Assembly: GCA_022606425.2 (NCBI GenBank)
Contig: JAHDVF020000457.1
Coordinates: forward strand, 248,001-312,000
Source: Lepidostoma basale
Taxonomy: Eukaryota; Arthropoda; Insecta; Trichoptera; Lepidostomatidae
Direction: 5' to 3'
DNA length: 64,000 nucleotides
Below, in pieces: positions 1 through 12,524 of the stretch. The notes beneath the pieces were generated by a model, which saw only the letters and a program-made list of their open reading frames with translations, searched no databases and was not told the origin of the DNA. Each line of letters starts with the position of its first letter. The first letter of the stretch is position 1. The position numbers and the translations under genes are program-made.

Positions 1-257
1 AAAGACCATTTTTTAAAACATTTTTATGCAATTAAAAACTGAGAGGTCACATTCACATACCATGCTGATTAACATTTTTTTTTTGTAAAAGTGGATACAC
101 ACATTGGGGATACCAGTACATAAATTTCAGTAGTTGACATTTTATTTGACAGATGGGTATTTTTTTTCTTGATGACTGTCATGAGTATTTTTACTGTGTG
201 ATTAAAACATTTGATATTCGGCTTTAAATATTATGATTTCTTTTGCAATACATCAAC

Positions 258-3200
258 ATGCCTAGTTCACTATTGTTTGCTATAAACAATGAGGGGCGAG
301 TTTACGTGCTATCGACGGGTGGTTCAATGTGGAGAGAATTTATGTACTTGGGCCTAGAATTTAAACACCTCTCCGCAATCCCTCATTTTTTGTGGGCCGT
401 CGGTGGCGACAGGCAAATATACGTTCATGTTCACGGTTTGGAAATACCAATTCGCGTCAAGGAAGAGGCTTACGAAAACGAAAGGTGGTTACCAGTTGAA
501 GGTTTTAGTGGTAGACTCTTGCCGACAGATCGTTACCATTTTTCCACGAAAGATGGATGCCAGGATAGGTCAATCGATAGGATACGGTTGCCGTCTATGG
601 CCTGGCAATGGGAAGGAGACTGGCAGTTGGAACTCTCCCTGGATGGACAACCCTTGGATCACGACGGTTGGTCGTATGCAATAGACTTTCCAGCTCAGTA
701 TGGGCCTACTAAACAGTGGAAGTCTTGCGTAAGGCGAAGAAAATGGGTACGCTATCGAAGGTACAGTGCCCTCAACTCGTGGTGCGCCATAGCTCCGCTT
801 CACAAAGACCCGACTCAGGAACCTTTCATTGATGTGTCCATTGGCGGTCACAAAATCCCAAATGCTGTTCCAGGGACCCTCTCAGTCTGGGCCATCACGG
901 CTCATGGCCGGGTATGATATATTCATTATTATTGAATGCCCAAATGATTTTTTGAAACAGGAACTAAAAAAATTTAACTTGAAGTAATGATTTGGGTAAT
1001 ATTTTTTTCAAAATGTTACCCAATATGTTTATAATGAGAAAGCCACCATCCGTTATTTGTATTAAAAGTATCTAAATATCAATAAATCATATATTTCATT
1101 ATTAATATATATGAAAAAATGATAATTTTCAAGGAGTTTTATTATAAATTGATAATGGCAATTATAAATTCTAAGGCATTATCATTTGATAATGCCTTAG
1201 AAGGGTGAAACATGTCATACATAAATATTATAATAAAACGCCTTGAAAACTATCATTTTTTCATACATATTAATAATTTAATATGGAGTTTTACATCATT
1301 GTTCAAGAAACAATATATATTTCATTGTTCTTGCTTAAAAGAGATAGTGCTCGGATCATATACGGGTGTGTGCTATCTCTTTTTATATTGCTTGTTTATA
1401 TAAACATTCGAGCGAGATACATTATTTTTTGCACATAAAGTATTTCAATTCAAACATTTAAGAGTACACTTTTGGTAATTATTGATCATCATTACCATTT
1501 CTTGATGGTTTTGCAAACAAAAATATATGTTTAGCATTCTAAGAGTTAAAAAGATCAAAAATAAAAAATCTTCGTAACGCAACAGAAAAAACTTGGATGG
1601 GATGAAGATATTATTTAATAAATTACTGATATTAAAGAGACTAAATTACACATTTAAACTGTTGAACTTTGTTGAATAACATTTAAATATTTGTGTTAAA
1701 CAAAGTTCAACAGGGCGTAAATTGAAGTGTCCCATTCAATCTGTAAATTAAAGTTTATTAATTGATATAATTGATATGTATTTACAAGATAGAATGTTAT
1801 TATCTAATAGAGTAACCACATCATCTTGAAGCTCGAAGAACCTTGAAATGGCTCAATTTGCAATATTTCACTTGTATTATAGTATAGTTAATAAATTAAA
1901 TTTAGTCCTATTCATAATTAATAAATTACTTGATTATCATTATATTTATGTTTTTTTGTCTATACTGAATTTGCATTATATCGTGATGTGCATTATGCAA
2001 ATTACTGTTTATATTTGTAGGTTATGTTCCGAAGCGGAGCAAGCACCACCGCCCCTGAAGGTTTGCGCTGGACTAACGTGTCCGTCCCTCCAGGCTGTGA
2101 GGTGAAGCAAGTATCTGTTGGTCCTACAGGTCTATTGTGGGTCTTGCTCTGGACAGGGAGGGCTCTTGTAAGGAAGGGTGTTACTAGAGATTGTCCAATG
2201 GGAGAATCTTGGCTAGAAGTAAAGGCACCTGAAGACACTAAACTGAGCATCATATCTGTGGGTTGTGATGCCGTTTGGAGTGTCAGCACAGATGGTCGTG
2301 TTTGGTTCAGAAAAGGCATCAACGGGAGTGGCGCCGGAACCAGTGAATCTCTCGCTATAGGCAAAGGATGGCTGGAAATTGGAGGTAACATGGTGCACAT
2401 ATCGATTGGAGCAAATGACCAAGTTTTCGGGGTCGGTGGTTCTGACAGATGTGTATATTGGCGATACGGAGTGAATGTCTCTGAATTAAGTGGCAAAAAC
2501 TGGAGACTAGTCCAAGCTCCTTTGCATTTGAGTCGCACATCGAGCACCGCTAGTTTGATGAAAGGTTCACCAAGGGGAAGGCATAGAAGTCTTAATTCTT
2601 TGGTGCGTATTTATTGAATTTATTTTTTATACCACATTTTATATAACTAGTAATTATAAGTAAATAACATTCTGGTTATTTTATTCTAGCACCGGCCATT
2701 AAGTGCCCATGAGGCTGTCGTGCTTCCTGGTTCCTGGGAAGAATCCTCACGATCAGCTCCTGCTCCACGTACACTTCCATTAAAGCCACCTCACCTCACA
2801 AGTTCCACCCCTCCTACGTAAGTTTGATTTTTCTGTTGTTTGTGAATGTATTTTTTGAAAAATGTATTTTTATTTAACCTATTAATTTCTTCACATTTTT
2901 CTTTTATTTGCAGTTCCGATTCAGATGATACCTGTAGTATCAAGTCGAATACCCAATCTGCCGATGTGGGGGATTCAATCAGAGTAATTGATCTCACTGG
3001 AAAAAGTTATGAAGCAACACTAAAAAATCCAAGAGCTTGGAGCCCTGTTCGTAGCGTCGGCTCAGTAGTAAGGATGTGTTTTTTCTTCAAAATGTGTTAT
3101 TTAGGTATTGTATTATTATAAGTACATGCTGAATAACATTCTAATTACAATATTTTAGGTTGGTATGGAAGCACATCCAGAAACAGACAGTAGTGTATAT

Positions 3201-6200
3201 GATACGGACTCGGGAATGTTTGGGGATGATGAAAGTGATCATGCTGCCCTATATTGGGACGAATGTGATGCAGTTTGGACACTTGTGGAAGCAGGAGGAT
3301 GTACATTGGATCCTACACAACTACCTCACTGGTTAACTACATTCTTATAATTTCAGAATTCTTGTATTGCATACTTTTTTATAATATATACAATACTTAT
3401 CCTTGTTATTTTTTTAGGTTTGCAGATAGTCACAGCGTCCCTCAAGCAGAATTAACACAAACATGGCGGCTCCAAATTCTAGATGACTTAAAAAGCCGCC
3501 TACAAGACACCGAAGAAGATTTCTCAACATATGAGAAAGCCATAGAAACTAAGAGCTGGGTAAGGAGCGGAGAAGCGAGATGTTTCGGTCGATCTGCCGG
3601 TACTGCCGAGGATTGTGTTCTGTCACTCGAGTGTCATTCTGGATCCAGTGGTGGAACTTTGACTATTCTGAATCCTGATGGTGCCACAACTAAGGTTCTC
3701 TATTTTTTTTGCTGGTTATTTATAACCGTATTTTTTAGTTACATTATTTCATTACATCAGTATTTATTTTACTCATATTTGTTACAGCATACATTTATCT
3801 TAAGTGAAATAACTTGTGTTGTAAGCTGTTCTGAAGCAGGATGTCCACGCATTGCCATATATGCTCCAAGGAGGTTCAGTAGTCCTCTGAAGCTTCAGTT
3901 TGCCTCTGACACAGACCAGGAAGAATGGCTTTCCATACTAGTGGATGGTAAGAACATCCTTTTCATCCATTTGATTAGTTACTTATGAACTACTACAAAG
4001 TATTTCATCATTGTTGGCCTACATCTTAAAATTGAATATTATAGTGACTTGTCAAGTACACGCTTTGGCGGGCAGACCAAGTTCAGACTCTTTGTGGGGC
4101 ACCACAGCAGCTGGAGATGTTCTAGTTTGGGATCCACAATCGTGCCGAATTGACAGACAAGATAATGGATTGTATATTCAGGTATTTTTTCTTATCCTTT
4201 TAAACCCACTTTAATACATTACTAATACCCAATTTTATTTCAAAGTAAAACAATTGCAAAACATCACATAATCCTGTCTCATTCTTATTTTATCGTTTCG
4301 TGCAGGAAATTGATGTTTTTGGCAAAGATACATCCACAGATGGATTTTCTACTCCACTTCAGAATAGCTTTCCAGCTGGAACAGAACTAGAAATATCTGG
4401 CTGTATTCAAGATACTGTGGATAGGTTAACCATCAACCTTCAAGGGCACGTCCATATAAAGCAGAAGCATAAAACGCAAAAGGAAATTAGAGATGTGGCT
4501 TTACATTTTAACCCGAGGTATAGTTATAGATATTATTTTTTATATTCAATGTTTATTGTGAACAAATTTTATAAAATTTAATTATTTCAGATTTTCTGAA
4601 GGAATCATAGTTCGCAATACAATGCGAGACGGCGATTGGGGGGCCGAAGAGAGACAAGGGACTATGAATCTTATTCCCGGACAAGACTTCCATATTAAGG
4701 TTTAATGTTCTTTAACAATTATTAATATCCATCCTATTAAGCAATACAGTTTTCTTTACATAAACAAATTATTGTTTTAGATAATATCTACTGACAAAGG
4801 CTACAACATTTGGACAAACGGGTCCCATTTTGCATTTTACGAACATCGAATCGAACCAGAAAGTGTCGCCAGTTTACACATCGGTGGATCATTAAGACTT
4901 TTCCGAATTGTTTATAAATCAAAAAATGTAAGTAGAAGTCAAAGTTACTTACTGTATTATGATATTGTACATTTTTTTGATCTAACAAATAATATACTAC
5001 GTTTTCATATATTTTGGCTGTACTGTTTTATAACCCTTATCAGATGCTAGCTTTTGTATATGTTATTCTACCAATATTTAATTTTAAAAAGGCACTGTGT
5101 ATGTTAATCACGCCATTGGTAATATTCAACTGACAAAGTAATTACACGCAGATTCCACAGACAACAAGATTCAACGTGATTCATCATGTGCCATACGACG
5201 CAGCAACAAATTTCTGTTGTCACGTCAGAGGTGACTTACGTCCATTAAGGGTTAATATAATTATTATTTAACTACAGGTGATAGTTGGTACAGATGAAAT
5301 GGTTTGGAGATCCATGGGAGGACACCTGAGGAGAGTGGAGACATGCAGCAAAGGGGTCGTGTGGGGAGTGTCGTATGAACACACGCCCTGGGTTTACACT
5401 GGGGGCTGGGGTGGACCTATTCTCAAAGGTACAATATATTTATTTTGATAATTAGGTCGTATTAATATATCTAGGGGAGAGTCCTGCAGTACCGGCCGGC
5501 ATCCAGTACCGGCCAGTCACTGTTTCCGAAATTCTATAAAGGTTGGCGCATAGTCGGTTCACGGCATTTGTGTAGTTTGCTCTCATAAGCTTATACCCCA
5601 AGCGGCGTCAATCTGTCGCAACCTGCTTGCTGTCAGCGTGAAGATTTGCATTACGCGCGTTGGGCGTACGATACCTAAGTAAAGTTCGGTGGGTTATCAG
5701 TGGAGATTTTTCAACTATTTCGACAAAAGTTAAACGTCATATGTATTGATTACTTATATATATACATATACTTATATATATACTCGTACATCATAAAACA
5801 TGTTTAAATCACACATTATGCGTTATATTTTATACGTTTCTATTTTATTATTTTTTTCCGTTTCCTACAGTACCGTCCACAAAATTGTCCTCCAGTATCG
5901 GCCACTATTTAAGTTTATTTTTAAATGGTTTAATTTCTTTGTAGGTATACCTACACAAATAATGTCGATTCCACAATACATTCTCACCTGAACTGAAGCA
6001 AGTGTTGGCAGAACATGTCAAGGATTAGGCAAATAGGTTAATGCCGTTAAACAGGCGAAAATTTTTTAAACTGGCTTTCCTACTTGCCGAAAATTTTAAA
6101 TTAGGTTAAGGAGAAGATGTCTGCGGGGAAGATCTATTATTATTATTTTATGAAAAGACAACTTCAGAGCAATCGTTTCAGAAATATCACCGGTTTCTGA

Positions 6201-9200
6201 TGCTTCGAAAAGAAGAGCTACTGCACGACGTCGTTCACCATACAAAAAGATCCTTGAAGAGAAGAGGGCAGAAAAAAAACAGTGGCTTAAGTTAAAACTT
6301 TGCTTTCGGGAAAAGAAGTCAGCAAGAAAGGCAAGAAAAATATAAATGAAAACCAAAGTCCCTCTCATATTGTTCAGGAAGAGGCAATTTGCCCTTTGTG
6401 CCTTGAATCTCACGAAGAGGATTGGATACAGTGTAGAAATTGCAAAATTTGGGTCCATGAGGCTTGTGCCAATATTTCAGAATTATCAAATCAATATGTT
6501 TGTGATTATTGCCTTTTTTAAACAACATTTTATACTGGCCGGTACTGGAGGACTACTTTTTAAATGTCTATTTCTCATTATCCTAAAATTTTATTAATAA
6601 AGATGTTTATTTCTTAAAGAAATGGATATTTTATTATTTCCGTTTAAAGCCTAAGAGTTCATTAACACAAATCAGCAAGTATTAAACATATAATTAAAGT
6701 CATTTTTATTTTATTCTATTATACATAAACCTTAGGGTGACGGTACTGTAGGACTCTCCCCTAATATTATTGTACATATGCTTATATTACCATTGAACAT
6801 AAAAAAAATTACTGGAGATCAATGGCACAGAATGGCGAGGGATAGAGAGTTGTGGAAGTAGGGAAGGGAGGCCTATGTCCATCGCTGAACAATTAATAGC
6901 TGGTGATGATGATTGAACATTCTCCATGAATATGGGCATACGAGTATATAGTACATACCCTCAACTTCTTTTTTCAAAATGTTCCACCAAAAAAGTGTGT
7001 AAAAAATTTACAGAATGCATAGAAAAATTAAACTTGGTCCCCTAAATTAAAAAAACAATGTGTAATTTGGAAAAATATCAGTATTGTGGTAGAGAAAATC
7101 ATGTTAAAAAAGGTCAATAAAACCCAACAAATAAATTCTACAAAATATTATTTATACATGTGTATTTTAATTAAAAATTAAAAAAAAACATTTATTAAAT
7201 ATTGATGAAAACACCCGTTTTTACGAAGTTTTGTTATATTTTATGAGGGTGACATTTTTCATTTGATTACATTTGACAATGGCTCAGCAAAGTAAAACGC
7301 GTCACTCCCATAAAATACTAGAAAACAGATGTTTTCATAAATATTGAATATCACTGTTCAAGAAAATAAATATAAATACTATTCATAGCTACTTTTTCTT
7401 CTTTTTCCTTGCTATAGACCTATGTGGTCTGTTGAGGGTTGCTCCTCCTGTGAGGTGGATTCCCAGCTGTCCTTCCACGAGGACGAATCCCGTGAGGCTG
7501 ATTATGCAGTGCAATATTGGGGAGTCTGGTGGTGTCCATTCTTTGGACATAACCGTACTAGTTCCTCTTTCGACTCCATCTTATAATATCCTCAGCCTCA
7601 CATATCTCTCTTATTTTGGTGTTCTTCATGCGATCTCTCAGTGTCTTGCCTGTTATCATCCTCAGTGTCTTCATCTCGGAAGTCTTTAAAATTTGTATGA
7701 TCCTGCTTCTTAATAATAATATAAGTGCAAGTTCAAAAATTCTTTCATTCTTTAATGTGTTAGAATTTTATGAAAACTGTAATGTTATTTATTACTGATC
7801 TTATGATTGTTATTAATCTTGAATTAGATGTTTAGTAAAATATTTTTCTGTCTTCTCTACACAGACATTCATTTTGGATTAAAATTTACAGGTTTGGACA
7901 AAGGAATTGATGGAATAAATCAAATGACCGATTCCCAGAACTATTTTGTGTATGAAAATCAAAGGTGGAACCCCCTAACTGGCTACACAGGATCGGGGCT
8001 GCCTACAGACCGGTACATGTGGAGTGACTCCACTGGAAAGCAGAAACGAACCCGAGAGCTAACGAAACTCATCAATAGGCACTGGCATTGGGTAAACAAT
8101 CATTCTCATGTATTTTTTGGTGTGTGAAAGTGTTATAAACAAAATAATGAAAGGATCATTAAGATGGTTTGGACACATGGAAAGAATGAATAAGGACAGA
8201 ATGGTAAAGAAAGTACATATATGTTAACGAAGAAAATGTGGCACAATCAAATATTAAATATCAGCCACGTGAGGAGTCGGAGAAATCAATGTACATGGAT
8301 GATACAATGTATGAATGTTGAGGAATGTATGTCAGGAAAGAATAATGTGGCAGTCTATTATTTCTGCCTACTCCTTCGGAAAGACGGCACGATGGTTAAA
8401 AGTTATTCAAAAACTTAAGCACTCTTTTTTTTTTTTATTTAACAGACAAGTGTGGTTTCAAACCATTCAACTATTGTATGTTAAAAGTGGATCTATTTTA
8501 TTTTTATTTTTTATATTTTAGGTGTCAGATTGGATAGTGGATTTTCACGCTCCTGGTGGGGTGGATCGTGACGGTTGGCAGTACGCCACAGACTTTCCTT
8601 CAGCCTATCACGGCCGCAAGCTGTTCACTGACTGTGTCAGAAGAAGGCGCTGGTTCCGCCGCGCTCAGCTCAACACCGCGGGGCCATGGCAGGAACTGGG
8701 AAACACTAAGATATTGGATATTTCACTATGGGTAAATAAATTTATACTAAATTTTAGATAAACTTAAGAATTGTCCAATTGATACTAGTTGCAACCCGTG
8801 AAATATTCACAAAAATAAATATTTTCTACCCTTTAAAAACTTGATTCACTGTACTTGCCCTCCTGTATTAAATAAAATATTCTCGTACTCTTTATTGACC
8901 ACATCCGATTTTTTCCTCTTTATATTATGATATTTTCAACCCTTTGGGCATTATGATCTCGTAATATTATTATGTGTTTTTGAAAGTTCGATCCGTTTTA
9001 CAACAGAGGGCTCTGGCTGTTTCAAGTCTTCAAATCTGGCAGCCATTTGTTTTAGTAAGCCTGAGCATCCGTCAATCATGTTCAGTTCGCAAATGTTTGT
9101 CATTCTCACAAAAACATTTGTTTTATCGCTCCTTAAAATGTCGACTTTTGTGGTAAATAAGAAGCATCTGCAGGATGTTTTCTGTTCTGTTTTAATTGGA

Positions 9201-12200
9201 AGAATGAATACTTGTGGAAGTTTATGATATATACTTGTGGGTTGGGAGATTATACCACCCCCGCCTTATTCACCAGACGTGGCACAATCGGACTACCACT
9301 TGTTCAGATCCATGACGCATGCCTTAGAAGAGCAGCACAACGATAATGTTTTAATTTTTTTTATATATTTCAGTCTCAAGATAAACATAAACTTGGTCCT
9401 GTATCTGTGTGGGCTATAGCATCATCTGGAGATGCTCTATTCCGCACTGGGGTTACCAAGGATTGTCCAGCGGTAAGAATTCACTATGTTCTAATAATAT
9501 CTATCAAAATTGAGAATGTATACAAATACACAAACAATTCAACCAATCTACTGACATACCCAGAAAATGATTAAGGATTTTGTTGTTGACAGGGCACTTC
9601 GTGGGAGCATGTGACATGTACGCAGCCACTGGCCGGGGTTGGTGTGGGACACTCCGGCGTATGGGCCGTGGGTCGTAAGGGGGAGTCCTATTGGAGAATG
9701 GGCATCACAGTGGAAAATCCTATTGGTAAATATATAACCTGCATTTTTATCCTAAAAGAAATATTTCATAAACTTATTTATGTGTAGAATTCAGTGCTGA
9801 TACTGTCAGAAGCAAAAGTCTCCTTCGAACCAGTGAAATGAAGACACTCAGAAACATTGCTGGTAAAACCCGTTGTTTATGCGTTAGTCCAGAATATTGT
9901 AAGATGGGGACGACAGAGATGAAGGTTCTAGAATGAACATTATTATTATTATTTTGTTGAATCGCTCTTTACATCACAACAGCGTAAGCCAAATCAATTT
10001 AAAGGGTATAGCTATCATATTGATTCTCATGACATGTGACGGGTATCTAATCTTTGGGGGATGTGGTGAGAGATAAAAGCAGTGGAGGTTTCAGCGTTTA
10101 TTGCAGATCACAAGTAATCATACGTTAACAGTATTATGTACTCGTGATGGAGCGTGCGCCTGGACGTCGATAGCACCTGGGGCTGATGGCTCGCTGGGCA
10201 GTAGCGTTGGTCGGCTGGAGCGAAGACTCGTTGGAAATTACGTGGCGTAGCAGTGTAGACAGTTGCGTAGCTTGGTAGGAGGTTCGGAGGTTTCTCGTAC
10301 GTAGACTTGACGGCGTAGACTCGTGTCGGTTAGAAGTCACAAGAAGGAATAATGTCCATGGTGGTCGGATGTACCGCTTTTATATGCTTTGCTTTCATTT
10401 TCACATGATGCTCTGCTCTAGTGACCTGTGTGAATAAAATCTGGGCCCCGATTCATCACTTTTGATAAGTAGGTCCTAAGTCAGGCGTTTTCGGTTATTC
10501 GTGTAATATATTTCATCATGAAATATGCTGATTCAGCAGTCGAAGTCCACTTATATGGGTTATGCATTTAACCCCGACAAATCTATCGCCATTTCATTAT
10601 CATGTAAATTCTACACCTGACCAAAGACAGTATGACAATCACACTGCCATCGCTGGAAATCAAACCCAGGACCTTCGGTGCGGCAGTCAAAACACTTACC
10701 ATTCGGCCACGAATGTCATAATGTGATCAAAATGGCAGAATCGGGGGTCTGAAGAGCAGCGTTTTAAGCCAACCAGCAAGGGATGATTTTTCTCAAGGGA
10801 TTTAAATTGAAGAAATGGGACGACCTCCAAAAAGACGAAAGGACAGCTGGAAGTCCACTTCTCAAGAAGGAACTTGACGCAGAGAATAACAAGCTAAAAG
10901 GCCTTATATAAGAATATTTAATAAGAATTATTTCAATAAAATTCGTTCCTCTGTTCCGTTAAGTTTAAAAAATTATGAATATGAAATATCACTCTTTCTA
11001 AATTTGATCTTAGATTAAGATTTGTTTTTATGTTATAGCTGTGTATTTTTAGATGGTTTTAACTACTAATGTTTTTACGTTCAGTTTAAAATAACTAAGA
11101 ATTCATGACCACTTTAACACGTTGAGTGCTGAGGACGCATATCCGCATCAATGTATAGTTTGTAGCCACGCTGAGGATGCGTGTTTACATCATGCTCCTA
11201 TAGCATGTGTACCGACAGATTTTTGTATAGTTTGGTACGATGTCAGCCAATAACTACATAGTGCTTCGTAAGGCGTTAAGTAGAAAGCGGAATTCCCGTT
11301 GTGTAACATTCACCAAGCTCATAATTATTAGTTATTATATTCAGCAGCGAACGTGTTAACTAAATCATTATATTCCAGGAACACTTTGGCATGTTGTGGA
11401 GTCAACAGTCGGAATGGGGAGTATAAAGCAGCTCTCAGTAGGCGAGCATGTGTGGGCCGTGGACAGTCACGGGAAGATTGTGGTCCGCAAGGACATCACC
11501 CCCGCCATGCCTGAAGGTTCCCACTGGCTTATTATAGGAAACGAATCTCCAGGTATGTTATTTTTTCTAATTAAAAACTTCATGTTTAGACGTAATAAAC
11601 ATTCGGTATTTTTTAATTATGTCGAGGAAGGAAGGGCTCTTATCTGTTTCAATCCATAATCCAATCAAAAAATCTGCTCAATTAGTACCATTAATTCTTC
11701 AACTGAACATATTGCAGTTATTTCTGAATTATTCTGGTTCTAGCGCCGACCCTTGTGTATGGAAGTGAAGCTTGGAGTTGACAGAAGAAGAATGAAAGTA
11801 GAATAAATCCTGTAGAAACGAGAACACTAAGAAGAATGTCCGGAAAACAATGTATGATAGAATATCTAATGAAGAAGTATGAAAGGAATGTAAGGCGGAT
11901 GAATGGGTCCTAAATAAAATTAAAAAAGGGTCACTAAGATGGTTTGGACATACGAAACGAATGGAGGAGGAAAAATGGGTAAAAAGATATATACAAGTAG
12001 TTTGAATGGAAAAAAAAACGTCAAGGAAGACATCATATGACCAAATTAATCAATTACTGAAAGACAGCACCAAAGCGGCGATTGTTTGAAGTTAGAACAA
12101 TTGACAGGCGTGCATGTCACGGTGTGTGAATGTAGAAGATGCGCGAGAGTTATGTCAGGGTAGAACAGTATGGCGGTCCATCCTCTCCGGTGAAACGGCG

Positions 12201-12524
12201 TGATGGTTAGTCAATTAATCTTTTTAAATTATGTATTATTATTATTTCTATACTTTTTCACTCTTCTGACAGTCATCTGATTATTAATCCATAGACAGAC
12301 AGTAACCTATCGCAAATCTTTTTTATTTTTAATTAATAGATGGTACAGCTGGTTTTCGTCACGTGTCAGCCGGAAAGGGCGAGGTATGGGCCGTGAGCAG
12401 CGGAGGAACTCTGTGCCGCCGGGCTGGAATATCTGATAAGGCCACTACAGGCTCCGGGTGGCAGAAAGGCATAACAGCTGCTTGGCTTCACATCTCATCC
12501 CGTGGCTCTTACAGCTACTCTTAA
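258..12524 (+). CDS. Tecpr1: Tectonin beta-propeller repeat protein, TECPR1/Pex23 type, with galectin domain
   Basis: Coding exons: 258-911, 2021-2602, 2690-2817, 2914-3067, 3159-3331, 3418-3694, 3788-3947, 4057-4181, 4306-4517, 4591-4699, 4781-4927, 5278-5428, 7865-8091, 8522-8731, 9374-9472, 9593-9725, 11379-11552, 12340-12524; they sum to 3900 nt, 1299 aa. The start is the ATG in MPSSLLFAINNEG, the conserved beginning of the family. Domains in order: tectonin repeat (1-60), DysF region with YENERWLP (72-80) and CVRRRKWVRYRRY, tectonin repeats (about 180-370), an acidic/serine linker, a PH domain (about 575-710), a galectin domain (about 755-900), a second DysF region (984-1080) and C-terminal tectonin repeats. 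The galectin site residues H818, N820, R822, N831, W838, E841 and R843 are all present. TECPR1 family proteins bind ATG5-ATG12 and damaged lysosomal membranes, and also conjugate LC3; fly Pex23 is linked to peroxisomes. That role is by homology. Introns hold many transposons. Confidence 0.93.
1075..1300. mobile_element. Palindromic MITE, copy 1 (intron 1 of Tecpr1)
   Basis: Inverted arms at about 1100-1150 and 1222-1275 share a block around ATGAAAAAATGATA; the centre holds a second small palindrome (TAAGGCATTATC...GATAATGCCTTA). The block after it (TTCAAGAAACAA) recurs beside the copies at 7.3 and 13.8 kb. No coding capacity. Confidence 0.55.
1301..2020. other. Rest of Tecpr1 intron 1
   Basis: AT-rich sequence with no recognised gene or repeat. 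It contains a short inverted repeat around 1660-1705 (TGAACTTTGTT ... AACAAAGTTCA). Confidence 0.5.
5474..6761 (+). mobile_element. pogo/Tigger-like DNA transposon with PHD finger remnant
   Basis: Terminal inverted repeats begin GGGGAGAGTCCTGCAGTACC at 5474 and match the reverse complement of the right end at 6761 in 20 of 21 positions; TA duplications flank it (5472-5473, 6762-6763). Inside, a broken transposase tail reads EISPVSDASKRRATARRR (about 6180-6240) and, after a frameshift, a C-terminal zinc finger (about 6390-6520) with the spacing C-x2-C ... W-x2-C-x2-C-x3-W-x-H-x2-C ... C-x2-C. Such a C-terminal PHD-like finger is common in insect pogo transposases. The catalytic part is missing, so it is non-autonomous. 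It lies in Tecpr1 intron 12. Confidence 0.85.
6790..6930 (+). mobile_element. LINE 3' end fragment (RTE-like)
   Basis: The reading QWHRMARDRELWK, then AYVHR, followed by a GAT-rich tail, is the usual C-terminus plus simple-repeat tail of an insect RTE-like non-LTR retrotransposon. It is severely 5' truncated. Confidence 0.55.
7205..7370. mobile_element. Palindromic MITE, copy 2
   Basis: Arms pair TATTTTATGAGGGTGAC (left) with GTCACTCCCATAAAATA (right); flanked by ATGAAAACA-type blocks. Same family as 13690-13890. Confidence 0.6.
7400..7690 (-). mobile_element. LINE fragment, minus strand (TLRDR family)
   Basis: On the minus strand it reads EMKTLRMITGKTLRDRMKNT, then a degenerate RGRT-PPHRR tail. 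The same protein block appears at 25666-25990 and 32555-32960, so the window holds three pieces of this non-LTR element. Frames are interrupted. Confidence 0.6.
8143..8410 (+). mobile_element. LINE fragment, plus strand (WNWQKKDES family)
   Basis: Decayed copy of the 3' coding end: NKIMKGSLRWFGHMERMN-like, a C-terminal Cys/Arg block, then SAY...E-like residues before GGCACGATGGTT. It matches the better copies at 31.9, 35.4 and 40.7 kb. Several frameshifts and stops. Confidence 0.6.
8973..9350 (+). mobile_element. mariner relic, internally deleted
   Basis: The left end (TGTTTTTGAAAGTTCGATCC) resembles the terminal repeat of the larger mariner at 19866. Near the right, [20 protein letters not shown] carries the mariner YSPDLAPSDYHLF block with its catalytic Asp. 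The middle of the transposase and the right terminal repeat are missing. Confidence 0.7.
10010..10725 (-). mobile_element. tRNA-derived SINE, split by an LTR insertion
   Basis: The pieces 10010-10053 and 10585-10725 together match the SINE at 36979-37150. On the minus strand it has an RNA polymerase III B-box-like block (GGTTTGATTTCCAGC) upstream of the shared tail. The two halves are separated by a 526-bp insertion. Confidence 0.65.
10054..10579 (-). mobile_element. Solo LTR nested in the SINE
   Basis: The 526-bp insert is flanked by perfect 5-bp duplications AATCT (10049-10053, 10580-10584). On the minus strand it begins TGTCGGGG and ends in CCCCCAA. It has a TATA box (CATATAAAAGCG, 10376-10387) followed downstream by AATAAA (10097-10102), the order expected of an LTR promoter and polyadenylation region. 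No internal retroelement sequence remains, so it is a solo LTR; superfamily not resolved. Confidence 0.72.
11740..12210 (+). mobile_element. LINE fragment, decayed (WNWQKKDES family)
   Basis: It begins at LVYGSEAWS-like sequence and ends at GGCGTGATGGTTAG, the same 3' border as the other copies of the family. Many indels; no open frame. It sits in the last intron of Tecpr1. Confidence 0.65.

Noticed and set aside
243..257. Upstream TTG start for the first gene
   Set aside because: The ATG at 258 gives the conserved MPSS start; a TTG start is not expected in an animal gene.
2002..2547. 181-codon minus-strand ORF
   Set aside because: Shadow of Tecpr1 exon 2.
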